Below the pieces are notes generated by a model that saw nothing but the letters and a program-made list of their open reading frames with translations, was not told where the DNA came from and made no database searches. DNA of 13,649 nucleotides from Candidatus Fermentibacterota bacterium (GTDB lineage: Bacteria; JAFGKV01). Positions 6,104-13,553 of the stretch are shown one piece after another. The translations under genes were made by a program, and so were the position numbers. The stretch spans positions 1 to 13,649 of the forward strand of contig JAFGKV010000217.1 in the NCBI GenBank assembly GCA_016928395.1, in the 5' to 3' direction. How positions within the stretch are numbered: the stretch's first letter is position 1; each line of letters opens with the position of its first letter.

Positions 6104-7867
6104 TCACGGCGACCCTGCGGTGGTGGCAGTCACGCGGTAGAATCGCATGGGAGAAAGCGCGGCGCCTCCATCGACAAACATGGTATCCGCGGTCGCGCCC
6201 AACTCGCCAAAGCTCCCGTGGGGTTCGCCGGACCAGTAGATCGTATAGGCATCCGCATTGGGGACCCGGGGCCACGACAGCACCGCATCCGCGCCCACGA
6301 CGCGAACACTGACGGCGGGACGCCGGGCATAGCGGTGGTCGAGCAGGGCCTGGTACTTGGGCGCGATGGGATAGTAGGGCGGAAACTGGAAGAACTGATT
6401 CTCCAATGCTCCCCAGCTGCCATACCGACCGCTCAAGCCGCTGATGAAGCTGTAGTGGGTCGCCAGCGACTGGCTGTCGATGGCTCGCACGGTATCCAGG
6501 AGCTCGCAGTAGAACTCGTACATCTCTGGATCGGTTTGCACATCCTCCAAGACCTGGTTGTAGGGCTGGATGCTGCCGAAGGGATTGGGCGTAAAATGCT
6601 GCCCTCCCTCGTAGTAGAGAAGCGCCAGGGCATTGGCGTCCGCGATGGCCTTGTTGCCCCGTAGGAAGTAGGACAGATCCCCCCGCAGCTCCTCGTATGC
6701 CAGGTCGAAGACCTTGTCTGCGGTCAAGCCGGCGCCATAGTAGTCGAGCGAATCGCCGTTCAAACCCACGTACCAGGTGGCTGCCAATGCATCCACCAGT
6801 GCGGGATCAACATGGTCGAGAATCCGGTCGACGATGTCCAGGTAGTACGTCTGGGAGCCGACAACTCGAACGAGCCTGTGCGTCTGCCCTGAGAAGGCCC
6901 CGGTCCAGATGGCCATGACCTCCTCGATCCGTGGGCCCAGCCGCTCAGGCCAGGGGAGGCTCTGGTCCAGCGAATCAAGGCCCCAGTGGGCCTGGGTGAA
7001 CATCCAGTTCCAGAGTTCGTTGGAGTATTCGACAAAGACCGTTCGATCAGTTTCCAGGCTGTCTCTGAAGAGGGTCGCCAAATTGAAGACATACGCGCTG
7101 TCGGCCAGATGCGGGACGCACACCCAGGGATCGGCATCCATGTCATTGCAGAGGCGAACCATCCAATCATAGGGAATCCCGTTGATAGTGTAGGTATAGT
7201 CATCGACTTTTGGTCTCTGCGACCACGTACGCATGGTTGAGTTGTTGGTGGAGCCCCAATCCATGAACCGCACGACGGTGAAGGGCTCCAGCTTCTCCTT
7301 CCACTCCCCGGACCACGGATCATCCTCATGGGTGTATTCCGTGCCCGGCAGGAGGAACCGGATGTTCCTGACGTGATTGCCGAGGGTCGAACTCAGGATT
7401 TCCATTTTCATGATGCCGGCACTAGGCTGAACCGTCACCTCCAGCCGGCCAGACGCCTGCGCGGTGATTTCCGCATCGAAATCGAAATCGAACTCCCCCT
7501 GGCCGTCATAGAGCAGGACATAGATGCCCTGGGGCAGGCTCAGCGTATTGGTCCATACGGAGAAGACCGCCTGCGAGGTATCGGCATCGGGATGGTCGGT
7601 CTCAAAAGGCAATTCCAGAGGATAGCCATCATCATCGACGGGAATGGAGTCGATCAGCCCGGTATCCCACACATTCTGCCCGCCAGGATACCACATGATA
7701 TTGCAGGTGCCCCATGACCTCCCAAGCTTCATGATGTTCGCGAAGGCGTAGTCGCTCGTCCAGTCCCTGGGTCCCGATAGGTTCATTCCGATCTCCAGGT
7801 CGGCGTGCGCCAGCTCACGTGCCGCGACACAACACATCACCACGAAAAGGGCCCGGTGTCTGTTCAT
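6104..7867 (-). CDS. Secreted glycoside-hydrolase-like protein with C-terminal Fn3-like domain
   Basis: A 587-residue exported protein. The start at 7867 has an AGGGAG site about 4 nt upstream and yields a signal peptide (MNRHRALFVVMCCVAARELA). It belongs to a large, poorly characterised secreted family recognisable by IYVLLYDGQGEF (115-126), HVRNIRFLLPG (165-175), VRFMDWGSTNNST (199-211), ADPWVCVPHLAD (245-256) and FVEYSNELWNWMF (278-290). The S-N-E284 motif followed by Y-Y-E420-G-G fits the acid/base and nucleophile positions of clan GH-A TIM-barrel hydrolases. A beta-rich N-terminal part (about 90-175) precedes the barrel, and an Fn3-like module is at about 516-587 (VLSWPRVPNADAYTIYW). The substrate is unknown; catalysis is inferred from motif spacing. 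Unlike the C39-like protein, it lacks a FlgD-Ig tail. Confidence 0.85.
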   Translation of the reverse strand: MNRHRALFVVMCCVAARELAHADLEIGMNLSGPRDWTSDYAFANIMKLGRSWGTCNIMWYPGGQNVWDTGLIDSIPVDDDGYPLELPFETDHPDADTSQAVFSVWTNTLSLPQGIYVLLYDGQGEFDFDFDAEITAQASGRLEVTVQPSAGIMKMEILSSTLGNHVRNIRFLLPGTEYTHEDDPWSGEWKEKLEPFTVVRFMDWGSTNNSTMRTWSQRPKVDDYTYTINGIPYDWMVRLCNDMDADPWVCVPHLADSAYVFNLATLFRDSLETDRTVFVEYSNELWNWMFTQAHWGLDSLDQSLPWPERLGPRIEEVMAIWTGAFSGQTHRLVRVVGSQTYYLDIVDRILDHVDPALVDALAATWYVGLNGDSLDYYGAGLTADKVFDLAYEELRGDLSYFLRGNKAIADANALALLYYEGGQHFTPNPFGSIQPYNQVLEDVQTDPEMYEFYCELLDTVRAIDSQSLATHYSFISGLSGRYGSWGALENQFFQFPPYYPIAPKYQALLDHRYARRPAVSVRVVGADAVLSWPRVPNADAYTIYWSGEPHGSFGELGATADTMFVDGGAALSPMRFYRVTATTAGSP

Positions 7868-8424
7868 GATGCTCCCTTGACAGATAAGCCGGTCATCGTG
7901 CATGCCCCGTCGCCTCAATACGATGGATCACCTCGGAATGGAACGCACTCAGACAACGAAAGACAAGAGCCTTCCTGGGGCACATGTGCTCGGCGGCGAC
8001 GGTTTCCGGCGGCGCGCCTGCCGTCTCGACCGGGCACGAGATCCCTCTTCTATGCCATTGCACTGTCGACCCAGGCCCTGCCCTACGCGGGTGGCCGGGA
8101 ACACGGATTCCCCCAGGCAGGGTGATTTGCACGGCTTTTGTCGCGCGCGTGACGCGCGCGGATCACACGCCGGCTGAGTGCGCATGAGCCATAGAGGACG
8201 ATGCATATATATGACAGGTCCTATACTTCCAGCAACGTGATTTCCGCCAGACTTCTCCTCATCAAGACCGCCATAGGCTCATCGTTCGACCCGCACGAAG
8301 CGAGCCCGCAGGCGACATGCAGCGTGCGGATAGCGACGGATCGTCGACCTTGTCCCATGGTGAGCTCACACCCTCATTCACGGGCAATCCCGCACTGAGG
8401 ATACGTACCGTCAGGAGGTTCGCC
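7868..8424. other. Gene-free divergent intergenic region
   Basis: 557 bp separate two divergent exported-protein genes. Short open frames on both strands lack recognisable motifs and ribosome binding sites and are treated as chance. Visible items are the CG-alternating palindrome (8142-8160), an AT-rich patch at 8201-8230 (GATGCATATATATGACAG followed by TATACT, a possible -10 with no good -35) and a small CGACG/CGTCG hairpin at 8334-8346. Both promoters presumably lie here. No tRNA or known riboswitch was recognised. Confidence 0.6.
8142..8160. promoter_or_regulatory. CG-alternating 19-bp palindrome (operator-like or Z-DNA-prone)
   Basis: CGCGCGCGT, a central G, then ACGCGCGCG: a perfect 9-bp inverted repeat made almost entirely of alternating purine and pyrimidine. 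As RNA it would form an 8-bp GC hairpin with a UGA loop. It lies in the divergent spacer, 265 bp upstream of the Ntn-hydrolase start and 275 bp upstream of the glycosidase-like start. A role as an operator, supercoiling-sensitive site or transcript hairpin is speculative. Confidence 0.35.
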
Positions 8425-9474
8425 GTGAAGCGCTCGATTCTGCCCCTTGTTCTTGCCTTTGCCCTGGCGCCCGAACCCTGCGTTGGTTGCACCAGTTTTG
8501 CCTTCGGTGACAGCGCGCGGATCGTGGCAAAGAACTATGACTGGAATGTCGGCGTCGGCCTGGTAATCGTGAACCAGCGGGGCGTGGAGAAGCCCTTCAG
8601 CCTCGCGCCAGTGCCGGGCAGCCCGACATGGACATCGCGCTACGGGAGCGTGACCTTCACCCAGTACGGGCGGGATCTGCCGCAAGGGGGTATGAACGAG
8701 CAAGGGCTGGTGGTGGAAGTGCTCTGGCTGGAAGGCACCTCGTATCCTCCGGATGATGACCGCCTGGACATTGGGTGCTCCCAGTGGGTTCAGTACGCTC
8801 TGGATACCGCAGCCACCGTGGCCGAGGCCCGAGGCGTCCTTGACTCCGTACAGATCCGGTCGACGGTTCCCCTTCACTTCTTCGTCGCAGATCGGCATGG
8901 TGACGCCGCATCCCTGGAGTTCCTCAAGGGCGCCGAGATCGGGCACTGCGGTGCTGACATGCCGGTTCAGGTCTTGACCAATACACCCTACGCAACGGCC
9001 CTGGTCTATCATCGGGCGCGCATGGACGGGTCAGTGGAGGAGGAGCCCGACGACAGCGGATCCCAAAACCGCTTCGTGCGGGCCGCAACCATGATCCAAG
9101 GCTATGCGGGCTCGGGCGATCCTGTCGACTATGCCTTTCAGATTCTGGAGGCCGTCGCCCATCCGGAATTCACGCAATGGAGCATCGTGTACGATCAGAC
9201 CGGCCGCACGGTCTACTTTCGCACCCGCGAAATGCCAACCCGCCGGGTCGTTGTGATGGATTGCATAGACTTCACCTGCACCACGCCTGTCGCGATGATG
9301 TCCGTCGACGCCCCGCCTGGCGATCACGGTGTCGAATGGCGACCCTACACGCGGGAGGCCAACCTTGACCTCATCCGCCGCGCCTATGCCGCGACACCGT
9401 TCCTGAGTAGCCTCTCTGACTCGATCCGCGCCATGGTCGCCTCGTATCCCGATCGTTCCCGATGCATGCAGTGA
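8425..9474 (+). CDS. Exported Ntn-hydrolase, linear amide C-N hydrolase (choloylglycine hydrolase / penicillin V acylase family)
   Basis: A 349-residue protein predicted to cleave linear amide bonds (bile-salt, penicillin V, N-acyl-homoserine lactone or N-acyl amine type) with an N-terminal cysteine nucleophile outside the cytoplasm. The GTG at 8425 has AGGAGG 6 nt upstream, and its product starts with a signal peptide ending at ...PEPCVG. Cleavage after G21 would expose C22 (CTSFAFG), the expected nucleophile. Other family positions: KNYDWN (36-41), with D39 and a Lys where bile-salt hydrolases have Arg; GGMNEQGLVVEVLW (88-101); LTNTPY with N186; and SQNRFVRAA with R216/R219. The C-terminus (DQTGRTVYFRT) also fits. 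It appears monocistronic; the next gene is convergent. Substrate cannot be assigned. Confidence 0.9.
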   Translation: MKRSILPLVLAFALAPEPCVGCTSFAFGDSARIVAKNYDWNVGVGLVIVNQRGVEKPFSLAPVPGSPTWTSRYGSVTFTQYGRDLPQGGMNEQGLVVEVLWLEGTSYPPDDDRLDIGCSQWVQYALDTAATVAEARGVLDSVQIRSTVPLHFFVADRHGDAASLEFLKGAEIGHCGADMPVQVLTNTPYATALVYHRARMDGSVEEEPDDSGSQNRFVRAATMIQGYAGSGDPVDYAFQILEAVAHPEFTQWSIVYDQTGRTVYFRTREMPTRRVVVMDCIDFTCTTPVAMMSVDAPPGDHGVEWRPYTREANLDLIRRAYAATPFLSSLSDSIRAMVASYPDRSRCMQ

Positions 9475-9522
9475 ACCCATGACTCTGTGTCAACGATGCC
9501 GGGCCGATCACCATGCAGCATC

Positions 9523-9551
9523 CGGCGCCGTGGGCATACGCCACGGCGCCG
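9523..9551. terminator. Hairpin between convergent genes, possible bidirectional terminator
   Basis: A perfect 11-bp GC-rich stem (CGGCGCCGTGG paired with CCACGGCGCCG) with a 7-nt loop lies 48 bp past the Ntn-hydrolase stop and 14 bp past the radical SAM stop. Neither strand has a T-run after it, so it would be a non-canonical terminator. Location and stem strength are the evidence. Confidence 0.5.
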
Positions 9552-9565
9552 CAGGAGGATACCCG

Positions 9566-10990
9566 TCAGCCTCTTTGCAGCGCTGACCGCAGAAAGGCCC
9601 AGGCATTTACCAGCGCGGCCTTCGCGCCGGCGCGGCGTAGATTGTACCAGATAGTCTTCGGGCGAAGGTAGAACCGCAGATAGGCGATCCTCTGGTAACG
9701 ACGAAGATCGGTTTCAGAGAGATCATTCACTGTTATTACAGGCGTCCCGTACCTTCGATACATCTCCCAGTCTTCTGTGAGAAGTGTGAGTCCACCCACA
9801 CCATTAAGCGCCATCTCAAATAACTCGCTTCCGGGGTACGGGGTAGAAATGTTTATGTACGCTTGATATACATCCAAAGAATTGACAAACTCTATTGTCT
9901 TCTTTATGGTCATCCTTGTTTCGTATGGGTGCCCCAACATGAAGGAGCATCTCGTTTCAATACCCATGTCCTTGCACAGAGAGTATGCCTTCCGATAGTC
10001 ATCCAGTGCGACACCCTTCTTGATGGCCTTGAGAATCTCCGGATCACCGCTTTCCACTCCGAATGAAAGGCGAACGAGCCCTGCCCGCTGCAGCAGGCGC
10101 AAGAGCTCCTCGTCCACGAGATTGGCTCTGGTATAGCCCTCGAAGGTCATGTCGAACCGTCGTTCGATAAGCGCGCGACAGAGAGCCTCGGTACGCTGTC
10201 GGTTCAGGGTCAGGTTATCATCCTGAATCATGATGTGGCGGATTCCCAAGTCCTCCACGATGTGACGGATCTCCTCGACGACCCCTGCCACTGACCGGAA
10301 TCGCACGTCTCGCGGGAACACACGCGAGACGCTGCAGAACGCGCAATTGAAGGGACATCCCCGATGGGTAATCAAGGAGGTGACCCTCCGGAACCCCCTC
10401 CCGGGCACTGACCACACGTAGCGGTGAGCCTGCAGGAGGTCTCTCGCAGGAAGAGGAATCCTGTCGATGTCTGCTGGGGCGCGTGGGGGGCCTCGATACA
10501 CGGCGCCGCCGGGCGCCGGAACCAAAGTGCCCGGAATACCCGCCAGGGGCCGGCCGGCAGCCCACGTCGCAACGATCTCCGACAGTGTCTCCTCGCCTTC
10601 CCCGAACACGCATACATCGGCCGCGCATCCCTCCTCATATACCCGCTCCATGAGGGCAGACACGTGCACTCCGCCCAAGACCGTGAGCAGCTCTATCTTT
10701 CTCGACTTCATGTCGCCGAGTATCGCGTTCGCGTCATGGAACAGGGGCGTTGTCGCGGTCAACGCGACGATATCCGGGGCGAGCGTGACGATATCATCGA
10801 CCAAGGCGCGGGGATCAGGATACCCTTGAACCTCACAGTCGCGAATGTACACCTCGTGGCCGGCGGCCCGGAGTGCGCCGGCGAGATAGGTAATGCCCAA
10901 CGGCATCTGTGGGGTCGCCGCCACCCGCGCAGCCGCGCGGTAGGGGCCATAGATGTGCGAGAAGGAGGGGTTGATCAGGGCGGCTCTCAC
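9566..10990 (-). CDS. B12-binding-domain radical SAM protein
   Basis: A 474-residue radical SAM enzyme with an N-terminal cobalamin-binding-type Rossmann domain (about 1-140: INPSFSHIYG, PLGITYLAGALRAAGHEVYI, VLGGVHVSALMERV, VFGEGEETL) and a radical SAM barrel (about 205-365) with the CX3CX2C cluster C212, C216, C219 (CPFNCAFC), then IMIQDDNLTLN, LSFGVESGDPEIL and SFMLGHPYET. The C-terminal ~100 residues (WEMYRRYGTP...YLRFYLRPKTIW) are typical of this group. Such enzymes methylate or rearrange unactivated carbons in lipids, cofactors or natural products; the substrate is unknown. The GTG at 10990 is the only plausible start: a stop lies four codons upstream, and the next Met (29) would remove the first strand. 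The 3' third is clearly more AT-rich than the 5' part. Separated from the upstream operon by 131 bp. Confidence 0.92.
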   Translation of the reverse strand: MRAALINPSFSHIYGPYRAAARVAATPQMPLGITYLAGALRAAGHEVYIRDCEVQGYPDPRALVDDIVTLAPDIVALTATTPLFHDANAILGDMKSRKIELLTVLGGVHVSALMERVYEEGCAADVCVFGEGEETLSEIVATWAAGRPLAGIPGTLVPAPGGAVYRGPPRAPADIDRIPLPARDLLQAHRYVWSVPGRGFRRVTSLITHRGCPFNCAFCSVSRVFPRDVRFRSVAGVVEEIRHIVEDLGIRHIMIQDDNLTLNRQRTEALCRALIERRFDMTFEGYTRANLVDEELLRLLQRAGLVRLSFGVESGDPEILKAIKKGVALDDYRKAYSLCKDMGIETRCSFMLGHPYETRMTIKKTIEFVNSLDVYQAYINISTPYPGSELFEMALNGVGGLTLLTEDWEMYRRYGTPVITVNDLSETDLRRYQRIAYLRFYLRPKTIWYNLRRAGAKAALVNAWAFLRSALQRG

Positions 10991-11010
10991 GGGAACGACC
11001 TACCCGTGAG
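10986..11010 (-). promoter_or_regulatory. Hairpin enclosing the radical SAM start codon
   Basis: On the minus strand, CTCACGGG (11010-11003) and CCCGTGAG (10993-10986) form a perfect 8-bp stem around the 9-nt loop TAGGTCGTT. The GTG start codon (10990-10988) lies in the 3' arm, and the only SD-like bases (GGGTAGG) fall in the 5' arm and loop. This could limit translation initiation, or the repeat could be an operator. Confidence 0.45.
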
Positions 11011-11034
11011 AACCGTGCGGTCTGCGCTCAGACA

Positions 11035-11058
11035 AGCGCCCCGGGGAAGCCGGGCGCT
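11035..11058 (-). terminator. Possible terminator after the adenosine-specific kinase operon
   Basis: On the minus strand, AGCGCCC...GGGCGCT forms a stem of 7 uninterrupted pairs; an alternative with one bulged base has 9 pairs and a 5-nt loop. It starts 63 nt past the kinase stop and is followed by TTGTCTG, only weakly T-rich. It separates the operon from the radical SAM gene. A smaller GTGCAT/ATGCAC hairpin lies at 11093-11108. Confidence 0.4.
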
Positions 11059-11121
11059 CCTCTAGGGTGTGGGCGGACTCTGAGTGCTCTTGGTGCATTT
11101 CCATGCACAATGGCACACCAC

Positions 11122-11604
11122 TCACGGTCTGTAGCCGATGTCCTTCAGAAGACGATGACGGGCCTCGCGTTCCTTGGGGCCCTCCACGCCGAGAGGGGAG
11201 CTCCCGTCTGCCACACCGAGAATGGCCCGGCCTTCACCCGCCCTCATGGTGATCACCTGCACGGGGTTGGCCGTGGCGCAATAGACAGCGCAGAGTTCCG
11301 GAACCGCCTTCAAGGCTCCCATGACATTGATGGGGTAAGCGTCTTTTAGCACGATGACTAGGGCATGCCCGGCACCCAACGCCATGGCATTCCGCACCGC
11401 CGCTTCCTCCAAGGCGGGGTCATTACCGTCGTGTCGCACGAGGCGGTCCTGACTCGCCTCGTTGAAGGCGATACCGAAGCGTATTCCGGGTGCGGCGCCG
11501 GCCAGAGCCTCGAACACATCATCCACCGTCTTGATAAAGTGCGCCTGGCCGATGATGATGTTGCATCTCTCGGGGATATCGAGTTGGACTAGTTCAGGCT
11601 GCAT
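11122..11604 (-). CDS. Adenosine-specific kinase family protein (PF04008-type)
   Basis: A 160-residue cytoplasmic protein matching the small adenosine-specific kinase family along its full length: FIKTVDDVFEALAGAAPGIR (27-46), FGIAFNEASQDRLVRHDGND (47-66), ALGAGHALVIVLKDAYPINV (79-98), AVYCATANPVQVI (110-122), GRAILGVADGSSPLGVE (128-144) and the C-terminal LLKDIGYRP. The family is named from structural work on an archaeal homologue; phosphorylation of adenosine is the proposed activity, and the physiological role in bacteria is unclear. The ATG at 11604 has a strong GGAG site 7 nt upstream (11612-11615). It overlaps the end of the permease gene by 11 bp, so translation is probably coupled. 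Frames upstream of 11604 are antisense or out-of-frame permease sequence, not part of this gene. Last gene of the operon. Confidence 0.92.
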   Translation of the reverse strand: MQPELVQLDIPERCNIIIGQAHFIKTVDDVFEALAGAAPGIRFGIAFNEASQDRLVRHDGNDPALEEAAVRNAMALGAGHALVIVLKDAYPINVMGALKAVPELCAVYCATANPVQVITMRAGEGRAILGVADGSSPLGVEGPKEREARHRLLKDIGYRP

Positions 11605-12826
11605 CGGGGGACTCCTCCTCGCTGGGCGCAGAGGGCGCGCTTGATGCGTAGTACGCTGACGACCGATACCTGGCCAGCGCCCACTGACCGCCGAGACGGA
11701 TGAGCCCGGCCGCAGGAACGGCCAGAAACACGCCGGCGACGCCGAACAGGCTGGCACCGGCAACAACAGAGAGAATGATGACGGCGGGGTGGAGCTTCAT
11801 GCGAACACGCATGATCTGCACGGAGATCACGAAATTGTCCAAGACCTGCAGCACCGCGAATACGATACCCACCTTCAGCAGATATGACCAGGGCTGTGCC
11901 ACTGTCGGGGCCAGAAGGGCCGCGAAGGCCACGCTCACCATGAGCCCAATGGTGGGAATGATGTTCAGCGCCCCGGCGACCAGCCCGATGAGGGCCGCAT
12001 ACGGCGCGGAAAGCACCGCAAGGCCCGCCGCGGTCAGGGAACCAACCAGCAACGCCACCAGCAACTGGCCGCGAAACCAGGAGCCGATGGTGGTGTCGAT
12101 CTCGCGAAAAGCCGCTCTGACCCCAGTCAGTCGATTCGGCACCAAGGCGCGGAGCCATGCCATGAGCCGGTCCATGCGCAGGAGGGTGTAGAAGCTTACC
12201 ACGACCACCAGCATCGCCGTGACCGCCGCGCTGAACGCGGTGGTCAGCGCCTTGGTAACGCCCAGAGCCCCATGCGCCATGCGAGACAAGATGGCATCAA
12301 CGCTGAGGATCCTCTCGCGCACATCCATCGCCTCCAAGGGAACGCCGAGCTCCTGGAGCCGTCTCTGGGCCGATGCCAGCCATCTGTCAGCAGATGCCGC
12401 AGCGTCGGGAAGACGGTTGATGATCTCGCGGATCTGGCCCGCGGCGGTCGGGAGGACCAGTATGCCGATTGCGACGATCACGGCAATGAGAAACACACCC
12501 AACGTCAGCGATGCCACAAGTCGGGGAATGCGAAGACGCTGCAGCCTGTTTACAAAGGGGTTGAGGAGGTAGACCACGGTGCCTCCCCAGAAAAAGGGAG
12601 TCAGCGCCCTCCATGTAAGCCGCAGGAACCAGAGCAGCAGGAGCGCGGTGGTGGTCGCCAGCACTCGAGCGGCCCACGGCGAACGTCGCTCGGGATAGAG
12701 CACGACCCAGACGAGGATGGCTAGAAGCAAAGGCGAGAGCAGCGGCGCCACCCGCCAGAGAAACAGAACGTAGAACAGCAGCCCGAGCGCGCCGATTCCC
12801 AGCGCCAGCGGCGCCTTCTCGCTCAT
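11594..12826 (-). CDS. AI-2E family transporter (PF01594-type permease)
   Basis: A 410-residue polytopic membrane protein of the AI-2E (YdiK/PerM/TqsA-like) family. Members have been linked to autoinducer-2 export, Na+/H+ antiport or unknown transport; the substrate here is unknown. Hydrophobic segments lie at about 8-46, 54-90 and 104-126; an amphipathic, charged stretch (130-190, REIINRLPDAAASADRWLAS) is followed by 195-215 and then a C-terminal cluster from 252 to 380. Family signatures are GLVAGALNIIPTIG (281-294), LDNFVISVQIM and LHPAVIILSVVAGASLFGVA (345-364), then GVFLAVPAAGLIRL. The hydrophobic N-terminus is slightly longer than in many homologues. The ATG at 12826 is 4 bp after the GT2 stop, and the 3' end overlaps the kinase start, so it is a middle gene of one operon. 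Confidence 0.92.
   Translation of the reverse strand: MSEKAPLALGIGALGLLFYVLFLWRVAPLLSPLLLAILVWVVLYPERRSPWAARVLATTTALLLLWFLRLTWRALTPFFWGGTVVYLLNPFVNRLQRLRIPRLVASLTLGVFLIAVIVAIGILVLPTAAGQIREIINRLPDAAASADRWLASAQRRLQELGVPLEAMDVRERILSVDAILSRMAHGALGVTKALTTAFSAAVTAMLVVVVSFYTLLRMDRLMAWLRALVPNRLTGVRAAFREIDTTIGSWFRGQLLVALLVGSLTAAGLAVLSAPYAALIGLVAGALNIIPTIGLMVSVAFAALLAPTVAQPWSYLLKVGIVFAVLQVLDNFVISVQIMRVRMKLHPAVIILSVVAGASLFGVAGVFLAVPAAGLIRLGGQWALARYRSSAYYASSAPSAPSEEESPDAA
11611..11620 (-). promoter_or_regulatory. Ribosome binding site of the kinase inside the permease gene
   Basis: On the minus strand, GAGGAGGAGT lies within the last codons of the AI-2E permease (its S-E-E-E-S tail), 6-7 nt before the kinase ATG. 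It fixes the start of the overlapping gene at 11604 and supports translational coupling. It also partly explains the acidic C-terminus of the permease. Confidence 0.7.
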
Positions 12827-12830
12827 GCCC

Positions 12831-13547
12831 CTACATCCTCAGAAGTCCATACTTCACGATACAGTGAAGAGCCCTGACGGCATCTCTCCACCCGATCTTC
12901 TTGCCTTCGCTGTAATCGCGGCCCGAGTAGGAAATGCCGACCTCATACACCCGGGCCTTCAACCTCGCCACCTTGCAGGTGATTTCCGGCTCAAATCCAA
13001 AGCGATTTTCCGCCAACCAAATCCTTCTGATGATGTCGGTCCGGAAGGCCTTGTAACCTGTCTCCATGTCCGTCATGTTCAAATTCGTTACCATATTGGA
13101 CAGCAGCGTCAGCAGCCGGTTGCCCACGGAATGCCAGAACAGAAGCACCCTGTGGGATTCACCGCCGGCGAACCGTGACCCGTAGACCACGTCGGCCTTG
13201 CCGTCCAGAATCGGGCGCAGCAGGCGTGGATAATCCTCGGGGTCATACTCCAAGTCGGCGTCCTGAATCAGGATGATATCTCCCGAAGCCTCCTGGAACC
13301 CCCGGCGGAGCGCCGCGCCCTTGCCCATGTTCCTGGGCTGCCGGTAGATGTGCACCCCCGGCCGGTCTGTGTAGGCTGCCAGGACCTCGTCAGTTCCATC
13401 GGTGGATGCGTCGTCTACCACAACGATCTCCTTGGGCAGTCCGGCGTTCTGGGCAATAACCCGTTCCAGCACCGTCGCAACCGTGGTACGCTCATTGTAC
13501 ACCGGTATCACCACCGAGAGCCGGCGCCCGGAGTCTTGCACGCCCAC
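12831..13547 (-). CDS. GT2 family glycosyltransferase (dolichyl-phosphate-mannose-synthase-like)
   Basis: A 238-residue GT-A glycosyltransferase likely to move a sugar from a nucleotide donor to polyprenyl phosphate or a related lipid acceptor at the membrane. Motifs: [13 protein letters not shown] (11-23), [12 protein letters not shown] (41-52), [12 protein letters not shown] (73-84), [11 protein letters not shown] (95-105, metal-binding DxD), YGSRFAGG (122-129), [11 protein letters not shown] (159-169) and [16 protein letters not shown] (207-222). It has no C-terminal membrane segments, unlike the longer GtrB/ArnC types. Start: GTG at 13547 is annotated, but the GGAG of the ribosome binding site (13551-13554) is only 3 nt from it and 9 nt from a second GTG at 13541, which would shorten the protein by two residues. 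It follows the UDP-glucose dehydrogenase stop by 6 bp, suggesting use of a UDP-glucose- or glucuronate-derived donor (inference). Confidence 0.93.
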   Translation of the reverse strand: MGVQDSGRRLSVVIPVYNERTTVATVLERVIAQNAGLPKEIVVVDDASTDGTDEVLAAYTDRPGVHIYRQPRNMGKGAALRRGFQEASGDIILIQDADLEYDPEDYPRLLRPILDGKADVVYGSRFAGGESHRVLLFWHSVGNRLLTLLSNMVTNLNMTDMETGYKAFRTDIIRRIWLAENRFGFEPEITCKVARLKARVYEVGISYSGRDYSEGKKIGWRDAVRALHCIVKYGLLRM

Positions 13548-13553
13548 GTTCTC

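Noticed and set aside
5586-6140. Plus-strand 184-codon open frame
   Set aside because: Antisense to the flavin-reductase gene, which has clear family motifs.
7892-8206. Short open frames in the divergent spacer on both strands
   Set aside because: Several overlap each other, are Arg/Pro/Ala-rich, and have no ribosome binding site or recognisable motif.
8476-8490. Lipoprotein signal (V-G-C) at residue 22 of the Ntn-hydrolase
   Set aside because: The position -3 residue is Cys rather than Leu, and this Cys is the expected catalytic nucleophile, so signal peptidase I cleavage is the better reading; lipidation would block the active site.
8374-9012. Minus-strand 212-codon open frame
   Set aside because: Antisense to the Ntn-hydrolase gene, with no recognisable motif.
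10424-11065. Plus-strand 213-codon open frame
   Set aside because: Antisense to the N-terminal domain of the radical SAM gene and runs into the intergenic spacer.
11605-11766. N-terminal extension of the adenosine-specific kinase
   Set aside because: The added residues are an out-of-frame reading of the permease gene, without homology, and a good ribosome binding site fixes the start at 11604.
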